From NCBI GenBank assembly GCA_001556025.1, contig LSIB01000156.1, positions 101,139-165,138 of the forward strand: a stretch of DNA of 64,000 nt. Direction: 5' to 3'. Both the position numbers and the translations under genes were made by a program. Position 1 is the stretch's first letter; each line of letters opens with the position of its first letter. Below the pieces are notes generated by a model. That model saw only the letters and a list, made by a program, of their open reading frames with translations, made no database searches and had not been told where the DNA came from. Shown piece by piece: positions 24,749 through 34,320 of this stretch. This DNA comes from Rhizobiales bacterium CCH3-A5. Lineage in GTDB: Bacteria; Pseudomonadota; Alphaproteobacteria; Rhizobiales; Beijerinckiaceae.

Positions 24749-25441
24749 CTGCAGGCGAAGCCCGGCGAGGTCTCGCTCGCCCATCACGGCGTGCTCTTCC
24801 TCGACGAGTTGCCCGAGTTCCAGGCGCAGGCGCTCGATGCGCTGCGCCAGCCGATGGAGACCGGCGACGTGCTGATCTCGCGCGCCAATCACCGCGCCGT
24901 CTATCCGGCGCGCTTTCAGCTCGTCGCGGCGATGAACCCGTGCCGCTGCGGACGGGCGACGGAGCCCGGCTTCGCCTGTCGCAGGCAGCCCAATGAGCGC
25001 TGCATGGCGCAGTACCAGACGCGCATATCCGGCCCGATGCTGGACCGGATCGACATCACCATCGACGTGCCGGCGGTGACCGCCGCCGACCTGATCCTTC
25101 CCGCCGCCAGCGAGGGCTCGGCCGAGATCGCGGCGCGCGTCGCCGCCGCGCGGCGGCTGCAGACCCAGCGTTATGCGGCGCTCGGCCTGCCCGGCATCGG
25201 CACCAACGCCGCCTGTCCGGCCAATGTGCTCGACGAGGTCGCCCGGCCCGACTCCGCCGGTCTTGCTTTGCTTCGCGATGCGGCCGATGCGATGCGCCTG
25301 ACCGCGCGCGCCTATCACCGCGTGCTGAAGGTGGCGCGCACGCTGGCCGATCTCGACGGGCAGGACAAGGTCGGCCGCATTCATCTGGCCGAGGCGCTGT
25401 CCTACCGCTCGCGCGTCGATCAGGTGGCGCAGGCGGCGTGA
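24749..25441 (+). pseudogene. comM: comM, C-terminal part
   Basis: 230 codons that complete ComM: the segment LQAKPGEVSLAHHGVLFLDE with the Walker B/Mg-chelatase signature, the arginine-finger region QLVAAMNPCRCG, a Cys-rich CGRATEPGFACRRQPNERC, and the C-terminal helical LADLDGQDKVGRIHLAEALSYR. No start or ribosome site of its own is convincing; a GTG at 24731 lies inside the transposon end. It is therefore probably silent while the element is present. No other mutation is visible, so precise excision would restore a full gene. Confidence 0.92.
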
Positions 25442-25542
25442 CGCAAGCTTTTGCCATCGTTAACGAATTGCATCACGCGATCCCTAGACTTCGAGGATAA
25501 GCCAAACTCTTTCTCAAGGCGCGGCTGCTACAGCTTGTCGTC

Positions 25543-27636
25543 ATGGACATCCTGTCGTCGAACGCAACACAGTCGATCGTCGCCGCCATCGCGGTTCTGG
25601 CCTGCGTCGGCCTGATCGTCATGGCGATGCAGCGCGCCCGGACGATCGCGCAGGCGACGGAGCTTGCCCGCGACGTCGAGACGCTGAACGACCGGCTCTG
25701 GGCGCTGGCCGACAGCGAAGAGCGCTATCGCAGCCTGATCGAGGCGCAGGGCGACCTGATCGTACGGCGCGACGGCAACCGCATTGTTTACGCCAACGCC
25801 GCCTATGCCGCGCTGCTCGGGCTGGACGAGACCAGCGTGATCGGCGCGACCGACGAGCCCAGGCGGATCGCACTGCGCCCGGCGGACACGCTCGACGACG
25901 GCGCGCGCGTCTTCGACGAATGCCTCGCCGCACCCGATGGCGACGGCGTCACCGAACGCTGGATTTCCTGGGTTGAGACCGCCGTTCCGGTCGCCCATGG
26001 CAAGACGGTGCTGCAGCGCGTCGGCCGCGACATCTCGGCCCGCATCGCTAGCGAGCAGGCCCTGGTCGAAGCCCGCGCCCGGGCGGAGGGCGCGAACGAG
26101 GCCAAGTCGCGCTTCCTCGCCACGGTCAGCCACGAGTTCCGCACGCCACTCAACGGCATCCTGGGCATGGCGGACCTGCTGGATGACACGCGGCTCGACC
26201 CCGAGCAGGCCACCTATGTCAGGGCGCTGCGCACGTCCGGCGAGGCGCTGCTGGCGCTGGTCGACGACATCCTCGACTTCGCCAAGGTCGAGGCCGGTAA
26301 GCTGGAGCTGCAGGAGACACGCTTCGATCTCGCGCTGATGGTCGAGACTGTCGCCGAACTGATGGCCCCGCGCGCCCAGGCCAAGGGGATCGAGGTGGCG
26401 ACGCTGGTCTCGGCCGATCTGCCAAGCCATATCATCGGCGACCATGACCGGCTGCGTCAGATCCTGCTCAACCTCGTCGGCAATGCGATCAAGTTCACGC
26501 AGAGCGGCGGCGTCGGCGTCAGGCTGTCGCGGCATGAAGAGCGCCTCGTCATCACCGTCGCCGATACCGGTCCGGGCATTCCGGCCGACCGGCTCGATGC
26601 GATCTTCGAAGAGTTCGAGCAGGCCGAGCAATCGTCGGCCCATCAGCACGGAGGCACAGGGTTGGGGCTCGCCATCGTGCGCCGGCTCGCGACCCTGATG
26701 GGCGGAACCGTCGATGTCGAAAGCCGGCCCGGCGAGGGCGCGGTCTTCCGGCTTGCGCTGCCGCTGGTCGCCGCCGATGCTCCGGCCAGTGCCGCGACAC
26801 CGGACTGGGGCGGCAAAAGCATGCTGCTGGTCTCGCCCGCCCCATTCAGCGCCCGGTTCCTGGCCGAAGCCATGCTCGCGACGGGGGCGACCGTCGTGCG
26901 CGCCGTGACGGCCGATGAGGCGTCGACCCTGCTCGCGAGCGCGCGTTTCGATGCGGTGCTGGTCGACCTGGCGCTCGGCGATGCGTCGGTCAGGACGATC
27001 GCCGAGATGGCGCGCGGACGCGGCGTGCCCGAGCGGCTGATCCTCCTGTCGCCATTGCAGCGGCGCGAATTCGGCCTGCCTGCGGCCGCCGGATTCACCG
27101 GCTTCCTGATCAAGCCGGTCAGGGCGCGCACACTCTATGAGCGGCTCTCGCCGCGTCCGAGCCAGACGACGGTCGAAATCCCGCCGGCGGGGGACGCCCA
27201 GCCGGCCGGCCAGCCCGGGCCGCGCCTGCGCGTGCTGGTGGCGGAGGACAACGAGATCAACGCGCTGCTGGCGACGCGGACGCTGGAGCGGCTCGGCTGC
27301 TCGGCGGTATGGGTCCGCGACGGCAAAGCCGCATTGCGGACGCTGGAGGACAGCCTTGCGCCGAACGCCCAGCCTTTCGACCTCTGCCTGCTCGACATCC
27401 GCATGCCGGAGCTGGACGGTCTCTCCGTGGCGCGCTCCATCCGCGCGATCGAGGCCGGGCGCGGCGAGACGAGGCTGCCGCTGATCGCGGTCAGCGCCAA
27501 TGTCGCGGCCTCCGATCGCAAGGCGGCGCTGGCGGCCGGCATGGACGACTGCCTCGCCAAACCGCTGGAGCGCACGGCGCTGGCGCGCTGGATCGGCCGG
27601 ATCGGCAACCGCCCTACGCTCGAACTGGCCGGCTGA
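25543..27636 (+). CDS. Hybrid sensor histidine kinase with two receiver-like domains
   Basis: A 697-aa protein with one membrane helix (about residues 10-28) and a PAS domain (about 59-165). A HisKA dimerisation domain carries His197 in SHEFRTPLN. The HATPase domain shows [17 protein letters not shown] and GGTGLGLAI. Of two receiver domains, the second (about 562-690) is complete, with [18 protein letters not shown] and a C-terminal Lys in CLAKPLE. The first lacks the acidic pair at its start ([12 protein letters not shown]) and looks like a pseudo-receiver. No partner regulator is adjacent. It starts 101 bases after comM. Confidence 0.92.
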   Translation: MDILSSNATQSIVAAIAVLACVGLIVMAMQRARTIAQATELARDVETLNDRLWALADSEERYRSLIEAQGDLIVRRDGNRIVYANAAYAALLGLDETSVIGATDEPRRIALRPADTLDDGARVFDECLAAPDGDGVTERWISWVETAVPVAHGKTVLQRVGRDISARIASEQALVEARARAEGANEAKSRFLATVSHEFRTPLNGILGMADLLDDTRLDPEQATYVRALRTSGEALLALVDDILDFAKVEAGKLELQETRFDLALMVETVAELMAPRAQAKGIEVATLVSADLPSHIIGDHDRLRQILLNLVGNAIKFTQSGGVGVRLSRHEERLVITVADTGPGIPADRLDAIFEEFEQAEQSSAHQHGGTGLGLAIVRRLATLMGGTVDVESRPGEGAVFRLALPLVAADAPASAATPDWGGKSMLLVSPAPFSARFLAEAMLATGATVVRAVTADEASTLLASARFDAVLVDLALGDASVRTIAEMARGRGVPERLILLSPLQRREFGLPAAAGFTGFLIKPVRARTLYERLSPRPSQTTVEIPPAGDAQPAGQPGPRLRVLVAEDNEINALLATRTLERLGCSAVWVRDGKAALRTLEDSLAPNAQPFDLCLLDIRMPELDGLSVARSIRAIEAGRGETRLPLIAVSANVAASDRKAALAAGMDDCLAKPLERTALARWIGRIGNRPTLELAG

Positions 27637-27754
27637 CGACGACGTCAGGCCCGGCTCAAGTCACCGGGCTGACGCAATCCTGTCGCGATCCTGTCAATTA
27701 CGCGGCGCTAGCGTTTCCGATTGCCAGAATCGTCGGCAAAGGAACAATAGCGCC

Positions 27755-28741
27755 ATGGCGTTCGATGTTTTCCGCGGCCTGAGGCAGCCGGCAAAGGGTC
27801 TTCCGGCCAAGGCCCTTTCGGCCAAGAGCCTGCCGGCCGGCCACCCGCTCCTGTCGCGGCTCCCCTTCAAGCTGATCTCCGGCGACGCTATGCGCCGGAT
27901 CGGCCGCTGGCCCGCGCCGGAGGATGCGCTCACCGGCACGCTCGGCCGCTGCGGCTCGCTGGAAGTCCGTCTGGCGCGCGGCCCGTCCGAGGTCTGGCGC
28001 GCGCAGCGGCTGCGCTACCGGGTGTTCTATCAGGAGATGTCGGCCAGGCCCGACGCCGTCTCGCGCATGTTCCGCCGCGACGCCGACCGGTTCGATGCCG
28101 CCTGCGATCATCTGCTCGTGATCGACCATGCGGCGCGCGGGCGCTTCGGCGGGACGCGTTCCAAGGTGGTGGGCACCTATCGCCTGATGCGCCAGAGCGC
28201 GGCGAACCGGCTCGGCGGCTTCTACACGCAAGGCGAGTTCGACCTCGGCCCGCTGATCGCGCGGCATCCCGGCGCACGCTTCCTCGAGCTCGGCCGCTCC
28301 TGCGTGCTGCAACCCTACCGCACCAAGAAGACGGTCGAACTGCTCTGGCACGGCATCTGGGCCTATATCCGCCATCACCGCATCGACGCGATGTTTGGCT
28401 GCGCCAGCTTCGAGGGGTCGGACCCGGATGCGCTGGCGCTGCCGCTGAGCTTTCTGCACCACCACGCTAGCGCCGAGGGCGAGTGGCGCGCAGCCGCGCG
28501 GCCCGAGCGCCATGTCGCGATGGACCGGCTGCCGGCCGCCACCCTCGACGCCAAGCTGGCGCTGAAGCAGCTCCCGCCGCTGATCAAGGGCTATCTCAGG
28601 CTGGGCGCGCGCTTCGGCTCGGGGGCCGTGATCGACCGGCAGTTCGGCACGACCGACGTGCTGGTGATCCTGCCGGTGGCCGCGATCGACCGGCGCTATG
28701 TCGACTACTATGGCGACGAGGGCCAACGCTACGCGGCGTAA
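27755..28741 (+). CDS. olsB: Ornithine-acyl-ACP acyltransferase-like GNAT protein (OlsB family)
   Basis: A 328-aa protein of the hemolysin/OlsB acyltransferase family, with a GNAT-like fold. It has RLRYRVFYQEMSA, the core VVGTYRLMRQSAA, FLELGRSCVLQPYR and a distinctive IDAMFGCASFEGSDP. OlsB transfers 3-hydroxyacyl groups from ACP to ornithine, making lyso-ornithine lipid. No olsA-like O-acyltransferase gene is adjacent, so the assignment rests on the family pattern. The N-terminus carries a Lys/Ala/Leu repeat (PAKGLPAKALSAKSLPA), an amphipathic-looking extension. It converges with the next gene. Confidence 0.7.
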   Translation: MAFDVFRGLRQPAKGLPAKALSAKSLPAGHPLLSRLPFKLISGDAMRRIGRWPAPEDALTGTLGRCGSLEVRLARGPSEVWRAQRLRYRVFYQEMSARPDAVSRMFRRDADRFDAACDHLLVIDHAARGRFGGTRSKVVGTYRLMRQSAANRLGGFYTQGEFDLGPLIARHPGARFLELGRSCVLQPYRTKKTVELLWHGIWAYIRHHRIDAMFGCASFEGSDPDALALPLSFLHHHASAEGEWRAAARPERHVAMDRLPAATLDAKLALKQLPPLIKGYLRLGARFGSGAVIDRQFGTTDVLVILPVAAIDRRYVDYYGDEGQRYAA

Positions 28742-28748
28742 GCGCAGC

Positions 28749-29615
28749 TCACTCGCCAGCAGCCACGAGCGCGGCCAGCGCCTCGCGGTAGCTCGGATAG
28801 CGGAAGACGTAGCCCAGCTCCCGCTTCACCAGCGCGTTCGAGACGCGCTTGTTCTCGCCGTAGAAGCTCGCCGCCATCGGCGACAGTTTCGACGCGTCGT
28901 AGACCTGCTCGGGCGGCGGTTTGAGCCCGATCAGCCCGGCAGCGAAGGTCACGACATCCTGCGGCGGGGCGGGCTCGTCGTCGGTGACGTTGTAGACCGC
29001 ACCGTTGCGCGGCCGCGCCAGCGAGGCCAGCAGCACGCCGGCGATGTCCGCGACATGGATGCGGTTGAAGACCTGACCCGGCTTGACCAGCCTGCGCGCC
29101 GTGCGCTCGCGCAGATTGACGATGGCGTTGCGGCCGGGGCCGTAAATGCCGGACAACCGGAAAATCTGCACGGCCTTACCGGTGCGCCGCCCGAAGGCGA
29201 GCCAGGCCTCGTCGGTCTCGAGCCTGAGCTTTGAGCGGGCATAGCCGGGCCGGGTTTCAGCCGTCTCGTCGATCCATGCGCCGCCATGGTCGCCATAGAC
29301 GCCGATGGTCGAGAGATAGCCGATCCAGCGCAGGGTGGGCGCTGCTTCGAGTTGGGCGGACAGGGCGGCCAGAACCGGATCGCCGTCCTCGCCCGGCTGG
29401 ACCGAGACCAGAACCGCGTCGGCCTCTGTGATCGCGGCCGAGAGCCGCGAGGACACGGCGAAGCCTCCAAAAACCAGCGTCGGGATGCCTTCGCCGCTGA
29501 GTTTCGCCGCCTTGTCGGCCGAGCGCACCGTGCCGGTGACCTGCCAGCCCTGCACTATCGCGGCGCGCGCGAAGAACCCGGCGCTATAGCCGAGACCGAG
29601 GATGACGAGCTTCAT
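28749..29615 (-). CDS. NAD(P)-dependent epimerase/dehydratase-like protein (YeeZ type)
   Basis: A 288-aa extended-SDR-like protein. The N-terminus MKLVILGLGYSAGFFAR is the cofactor-binding GLGYSA motif of the YeeZ-type group. YARSKLRLE holds a Tyr-X3-Lys, followed by FRLSGIYGPGRNAI. The substrate is unknown. Its ATG overlaps the queG stop (ATGA), so it is the last gene of a gst-queG-epimerase operon. Confidence 0.82.
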   Translation of the reverse strand: MKLVILGLGYSAGFFARAAIVQGWQVTGTVRSADKAAKLSGEGIPTLVFGGFAVSSRLSAAITEADAVLVSVQPGEDGDPVLAALSAQLEAAPTLRWIGYLSTIGVYGDHGGAWIDETAETRPGYARSKLRLETDEAWLAFGRRTGKAVQIFRLSGIYGPGRNAIVNLRERTARRLVKPGQVFNRIHVADIAGVLLASLARPRNGAVYNVTDDEPAPPQDVVTFAAGLIGLKPPPEQVYDASKLSPMAASFYGENKRVSNALVKRELGYVFRYPSYREALAALVAAGE

Positions 29616-30751
29616 GCGGCACGATCCGGCGGGGACGAGACGGCGAGCCATTCGTGATGAACGGCAGCATCGGGCTCGGCGGCGAGGCGCGCGGTTGCGA
29701 GCAGGGCGGCCCGGCCGGGCGCGAGCCGGCCCAGCGCCCAGACCGCCATGGCGCGGACCAGCGGCGAGAGATCGTCGAGCAGCGCCTCGGCGCTTTCGAC
29801 AAGGTCGGGCCGGCCGCTGTTGCCGATCGCGATCAGAACGTTGCGGATGAAGCGGTCGCGGCCGGTGCGCTTGACCGGCGTGCCGGCGAAGAGCGTCCGG
29901 AAGGCGGAATCGTCGAGGGCGGCCAGTTCCGCGAGCGGCCGGGCGGCGAGATCATCCTTCAGCGCCAGCCGCGTTTCTTTGGCCACCTCGGCGAATTTGT
30001 TCCAGGGGCAGACGGCGAGGCAGTCGTCGCAGCCGAAGACGCGGTTGCCGATGCCGGGGCGAAGTTCGGCGTCGATATGGCCCTGATGCTCGATCGTCAG
30101 ATAGGCGACGCAGCGGCGGGCATCGAGCTGGTAAGGCTGCGGGAACGCGTCGGTCGGGCAGATGGCGAGGCAGCGCGTACAGGAGCCGCAATGATCCTGT
30201 TCGGCTTCGTCGGCAGGAAGCTCGGCGGTGGTATAGATCGCGCCGAGGAACAGCCAGGAGCCGTGCTCGCGCGAGACCAGAACCGTATGCTTGCCCTGCC
30301 AGCCGAGGCCGGCGGCCTGCGCCAGCGGCTTTTCCATCACCGGCGCGGTATCGACGAAGACCTTGACGTCCGCCCCGCCGCGCGCCGCCAGCAAGCCGGC
30401 GACGCTCTTGAGCTTGCCCTTGATGACGTCGTGATAATCCCGCCGGCGGGCATAGAGCGAGATCGCCGCCTTGTCGGTTTCAGCCAGGATCGCGAGCGGG
30501 TCCAAGTCCGGGGCGTAGCTCATGCCGAGCATGACCACCGAGCGCACCTCGCTCCAGAGCGCCTGCGGGGCGGCGCGTTCCGCGACGCGCTCCGCCATCC
30601 AGCCCATCTCGCCGTGATGGCCGGCAGCGAGCCATTCATGAAGTTGGCCCGGAACCTGCGGGATCGAGTCCGCCGCCGCGACGCGCGCGACGGAAAAGCC
30701 TTCGGCCAGCGCACGTGATAGGACAGCCTGCTTGAGCCGTTCGGCCTTCAA
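29612..30751 (-). CDS. queG: Epoxyqueuosine reductase QueG
   Basis: A 379-aa enzyme that converts epoxyqueuosine to queuosine in tRNA, the last step of Q synthesis. It shows VFVDTAPVMEKPLAQAAGLG, and two [4Fe-4S] clusters in CGSCTRCLAICPT and GCDDCLAVCPW. A C-terminal HEAT-like region (RNVLIAIGNSG...LVRAMAVWALG) follows. It also binds cobalamin. A TTG start at 30751 overlapping the GST stop (TTGA) gives the usual length; in-frame starts upstream would extend into the GST gene. Start confidence is moderate, identity is high. Confidence 0.92.
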   Translation of the reverse strand: MKAERLKQAVLSRALAEGFSVARVAAADSIPQVPGQLHEWLAAGHHGEMGWMAERVAERAAPQALWSEVRSVVMLGMSYAPDLDPLAILAETDKAAISLYARRRDYHDVIKGKLKSVAGLLAARGGADVKVFVDTAPVMEKPLAQAAGLGWQGKHTVLVSREHGSWLFLGAIYTTAELPADEAEQDHCGSCTRCLAICPTDAFPQPYQLDARRCVAYLTIEHQGHIDAELRPGIGNRVFGCDDCLAVCPWNKFAEVAKETRLALKDDLAARPLAELAALDDSAFRTLFAGTPVKRTGRDRFIRNVLIAIGNSGRPDLVESAEALLDDLSPLVRAMAVWALGRLAPGRAALLATARLAAEPDAAVHHEWLAVSSPPDRAA

Positions 30752-31440
30752 AAATCCAGGTCGTCGTAATGGGCGCTCGGGGCCATTCCCGGCACGCGGT
30801 CCGCCAGCAGCGGCCGGAAGCTCGGCCTGGATTTGATCCTCGCATACCATGCGCGCGCGGCCTCGTCCTCGTCCCAGGGCACGTCGCCGAGATAATCGAC
30901 GCAGGAAAGATGCGCCGCGGCGGCGAGATCGGCATAGCTCAGATCGGGCCCGGCCAGCCAGTTCCGCTTGGCGGTGAGCCAGGCGATGTAGCGCAGATGA
31001 TAGCGCACATTGGCGCGCCCTGCGCGGATCGCGCCCATTTCGGGCGGGCCGCCGCCCTCCTCACGCCCCATGAAGCGCTTCATCACCTTTTCCAGCACGA
31101 GCGGGCCGGTGATCTCGGCGTCGAACTTGCCGTTAAACCAGTCGAGAAGGCGGCGGACCTCGACGCGCTCGGCGGGGCCGTCAGGCATCAGCCGGTTCTG
31201 GCCGAGGGCCAGCCCGCGCGTCTCGTCGAGATACTCGGCGATGACGCCTGCTCCGGGCACGGCAAGGCCTGAATCCTCACGAAACACCGGCGTCGTTCCG
31301 GCCGGGTTCATCTCCAGGAACTCGCGCCGGCGCTCCCAGATGCGCTCCTCGACGAGATCGGCCTCAAGGCCGAACTCGGCCAGGACGAGCCGGACGAAAC
31401 GCGAATGCGGGCACAGCGGATAGTGGTGAAGCGTCGCCAT
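30748..31440 (-). CDS. Glutathione S-transferase
   Basis: A 230-aa GST. The thioredoxin-like N-domain begins MATLHHYPLCPHSRFVRL, and NPAGTTPVF supplies the cis-Pro glutathione-binding turn. The all-helical C-domain includes LSYADLAAAAHLSCVDYLG, with the conserved Asp of the N-capping box. It conjugates glutathione to an unknown substrate. It is the first gene of the operon with queG and is transcribed away from uppP. Confidence 0.9.
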   Translation of the reverse strand: MATLHHYPLCPHSRFVRLVLAEFGLEADLVEERIWERRREFLEMNPAGTTPVFREDSGLAVPGAGVIAEYLDETRGLALGQNRLMPDGPAERVEVRRLLDWFNGKFDAEITGPLVLEKVMKRFMGREEGGGPPEMGAIRAGRANVRYHLRYIAWLTAKRNWLAGPDLSYADLAAAAHLSCVDYLGDVPWDEDEAARAWYARIKSRPSFRPLLADRVPGMAPSAHYDDLDF

Positions 31441-31705
31441 GGCACTCTTGAAACAGGCGGATGCGGCGCAAGCGGGGCCGAGGGAGAAACGTGGCGCAGT
31501 CATGCGCGAGACGCGTGTTGTCGGCGCCTGCTATAGTCCCGAGACTGCCGGCTCACAAGCCACCGCCCCGTCTTCGCTTCGATTTGACCCGGTCGTCTTG
31601 GCGAAGTGGTAACCAATTCGCAAAGAGGCTGGGCGCAAGAGATAGGCCGGTTTACCTCTCCCGAGGCCGACCCGGCTGCGCCGACCCGTCCCAGAGACCC
31701 TCGCC

Positions 31706-32503
31706 ATGGAAAACCTGTTCGAAGCGATCGTGCTCGGCATCGTCGAGGGGCTGACGGAGTTTCTCCCTGTCTCCTCGACCGGGCATCTGCTGCTGCTCGG
31801 TCATTTCCTCGGCTTCGAATCGAACGGCAAGACCTTCGAGGTGCTGATCCAGCTCGGCGCGATCCTGGCGATCATGCTGGTCTATTTCCGCCGCCTGCTC
31901 GATATCGCGCTCAGGCTGGGTTCGGACCCCGCCGCGCGGCGCTTCGTCATCGGCGTGCTCGTCGCCTTTCTGCCGGCCGCGCTGATCGGAGCCGTGCTGC
32001 ACGGCTTCATCAAGAGCGCGCTGTTCAATCCGTTCCTGGTGTGCTGTTCGCTGATCGCAGGCGGGCTCGTGCTGATGGTGGTCGACGAACTCGAGCTCGA
32101 GGTGAAGCACAGCGACGCCACGGCCTTTCCGTTGTCGATGTATCTCAAGATCGGCCTTGTCCAGTGCCTGGCGATGATTCCGGGCGTCTCGCGCTCGGGC
32201 TCGACCATCGTCGGCGCGATGCTGCTGGGGGCGAGCAAGCGTTCGGCGGCCGAGTTCTCCTTCTTCCTCGCCATGCCGACCATGGCGGGCGCCTTCGCCT
32301 ACGACCTGCTCAAGAACTACAAGATCCTGACCTTCGACGACACGGTGCTGATCGGCGTCGGCTTCGTCGCGGCGTTCTGCTCGGCGCTGGTCGTGGTCCG
32401 GGTCTTCCTCGACTATGTCTCGAAGCGGGGCTTCGCGCTCTTCGCCTGGTGGCGGATCATCGTGGGAATGGTCGGTCTGGCGGGGCTGTGGATCGTCGGG
32501 TGA
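31706..32503 (+). CDS. uppP: Undecaprenyl-diphosphatase UppP (BacA)
   Basis: A 265-aa polytopic enzyme that dephosphorylates undecaprenyl diphosphate to recycle the lipid carrier for peptidoglycan. The two signature motifs are visible: [17 protein letters not shown] near the N-terminus and [18 protein letters not shown] near residue 160. About eight membrane segments are present. The gene ends in an inverted repeat that may serve as terminator for it and the convergent MFS gene. Confidence 0.95.
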   Translation: MENLFEAIVLGIVEGLTEFLPVSSTGHLLLLGHFLGFESNGKTFEVLIQLGAILAIMLVYFRRLLDIALRLGSDPAARRFVIGVLVAFLPAALIGAVLHGFIKSALFNPFLVCCSLIAGGLVLMVVDELELEVKHSDATAFPLSMYLKIGLVQCLAMIPGVSRSGSTIVGAMLLGASKRSAAEFSFFLAMPTMAGAFAYDLLKNYKILTFDDTVLIGVGFVAAFCSALVVVRVFLDYVSKRGFALFAWWRIIVGMVGLAGLWIVG

Positions 32504-32511
32504 CATGTCTC

Positions 32512-32551
32512 GTCATTCGGGGGCGCGCTATCGGCGCGCCGCCGGAATGAC
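32512..32551. terminator. Inverted repeat between uppP and the MFS gene
   Basis: GTCATTC...GGCGCGC pairs with GGCGCGCC...GAATGAC around a short loop, with one mismatched position and a bulge. The outer GTCATTC/GAATGAC is of the kind seen in dispersed alphaproteobacterial intergenic repeats. Its place between two convergent genes suggests a terminator function, but there is no T-run. Confidence 0.5.
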
Positions 32552-32562
32552 AGATGGGCGCG

Positions 32563-34275
32563 TCAGTGTGGGCCGGTCTCGGTCAGCGTCGGCGCGGGGC
32601 TGGGCCGCGCGCCCGGCAGCGAGCCGGTCTGGCGCTCGATCATGCGGTGGACCACCGGCGGGACCGGGCCCTTGTGCAGGGCGCGGACGCGCTCGCCGAT
32701 CTCGGCGTCGGCCTGCGTAACGCGCTGGTTCTGGCGGACATACTCGACCCAGGTCGGGCTGTCGTAGCGCTCGATCCAGAGTTCGGCATTGGTCAGGTCT
32801 CGCAGCAGCGCCCAGTGCCGCGCGCCGTCGCGGCGGCGGATACGGCGGCGCTCGGCCATCGCCCCCAGGAAGGCGACGACGTCTTCTTCCGCGATGATGT
32901 ATTCGATCGTGACGATGACCGGGCCGCTGCGCGGCTCGATATCGACCGCCACCTTGGGCTCGCGCCAGCGGCTGAGCGGATCGAGATTGAGCGCCTCCAG
33001 CGGCGGCAAGGCATAGCGAAGGCCGAGCGCAGCGCCAGCCAACAGCGTAAACGCCGCGACCAGCAGCGTCTGCTCGGTGCCGATATGAAGGATCGCCCGG
33101 CCCCAGACCCAGCTCCCAAGCGCCATGCCGCCGAACGCGCCCATCTGGTAGAGCGCCAACGCCCGGCCGACGACCCAGCGCGGGGCCGAGAGTTGCACCG
33201 TGGCGTTGAAGGTCGAGAGCGTCATGACCCATGAACCGCCGGTGACGCAGAGCGCCAGCATGGTCAGCCAGAGGCTGGTGCTGGCCGCCATCACCGCGAC
33301 CGCTACCGCGAAGGCGGCGAAGGTCAGCCGCACCAGCGCCTCGGTGGTCAGCATGCGGCGCAGGCGCGCGCTCAGGAACGCGCCGGCGACCGCGCCGGCC
33401 CCGAACGCGCCGAGCAGCACGCCGAAGACCAGCGGGCCGCCCTTGACGAGGTCGCGCGCGATCAGCGGCAACAAGGCCAGCACGACGATGCCGCCAAAGC
33501 CGAAGGCAAAGGCCCGCAGGATGACGCTGCGGATGTTGGGCGACATCGCGACATAGCGCAGGCCGGCGCTCATCGCGATCCACAGCGTCTCGCGCGGCAA
33601 CAGGCGTTCGACCTTGGGCGGGGTCCAGCGCCAGAGCACGGCGAGCAGCGCGACGTAACTCACCGCGTTGATGGCGAAGGCTGCGAACGCACCCGAGGCC
33701 GCCACGATCGCGCCGCCGATCGCGGGGCCGACGCTGCGGGCGATGTTGAAGGCGACGCTGTTCAGCGTCACCGCGGCGGGCACGTCCTGCCGCGGGACCA
33801 TGTCCCCGACCGAGGACTGCCAGGCCGGATTGTTCAGCGCCGTGCCGCAGCCGATCAGGAAGGTGAAGGCCAGCAGCGTCCAGGGCGTCAGCCAGCCGAA
33901 CCAGGAGAAGAGGGCCAGCCCGATCGAGACCGCGAACATGAAGAACTGTGCGGTCAGCATGATTCTTCGGCGGTCGTAATTGTCGGCGATCGCGCCCGCC
34001 GCCAGCGAGAACAGCATCACTGGCAGCGTGGTCGAGGCCTGCACCAGAGCGACGAGATCGGCGGAGGCCGCAATCGACGTCATCAGCCAGGACGCGCCGA
34101 CAGCCTGGATCAAACCGCCGAAATTCGAGGCGAGGCTGGCGAACCAGACGGCGCGGAAGACCGGCTGGCGCAGCGGCACGAACGGCGAAGCGCCGGCCGA
34201 CGGCGAGACGCCCTCGGCCGCGAGTTCGGCCGCTGCGACATCCTCGACCGGCTGGGCTTTGAGATCGGCAGGCAT
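32563..34275 (-). CDS. MFS exporter with C-terminal ABM-like domain
   Basis: A 570-aa protein. Twelve membrane segments of the MFS_3 (enterobactin-exporter-like) type fill about residues 30-430; they include WFASLASNFGGLIQAVGASW and LPVMLFSLAAGAIADNYDRRR. A soluble C-terminal region of about 120 residues (PVIVTIEYIIAEEDVVAFLG, ELWIERYDSPTWVEYVRQNQ) resembles the antibiotic-biosynthesis-monooxygenase-like ferredoxin fold often found in this MFS subgroup. Its substrate is unknown. It converges on uppP. Confidence 0.88.
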   Translation of the reverse strand: MPADLKAQPVEDVAAAELAAEGVSPSAGASPFVPLRQPVFRAVWFASLASNFGGLIQAVGASWLMTSIAASADLVALVQASTTLPVMLFSLAAGAIADNYDRRRIMLTAQFFMFAVSIGLALFSWFGWLTPWTLLAFTFLIGCGTALNNPAWQSSVGDMVPRQDVPAAVTLNSVAFNIARSVGPAIGGAIVAASGAFAAFAINAVSYVALLAVLWRWTPPKVERLLPRETLWIAMSAGLRYVAMSPNIRSVILRAFAFGFGGIVVLALLPLIARDLVKGGPLVFGVLLGAFGAGAVAGAFLSARLRRMLTTEALVRLTFAAFAVAVAVMAASTSLWLTMLALCVTGGSWVMTLSTFNATVQLSAPRWVVGRALALYQMGAFGGMALGSWVWGRAILHIGTEQTLLVAAFTLLAGAALGLRYALPPLEALNLDPLSRWREPKVAVDIEPRSGPVIVTIEYIIAEEDVVAFLGAMAERRRIRRRDGARHWALLRDLTNAELWIERYDSPTWVEYVRQNQRVTQADAEIGERVRALHKGPVPPVVHRMIERQTGSLPGARPSPAPTLTETGPH

Positions 34276-34320
34276 GTGCCAAGGGTTAGAGGCTCAGGCG
34301 GGCGCTGCCAACCTCGCTCC

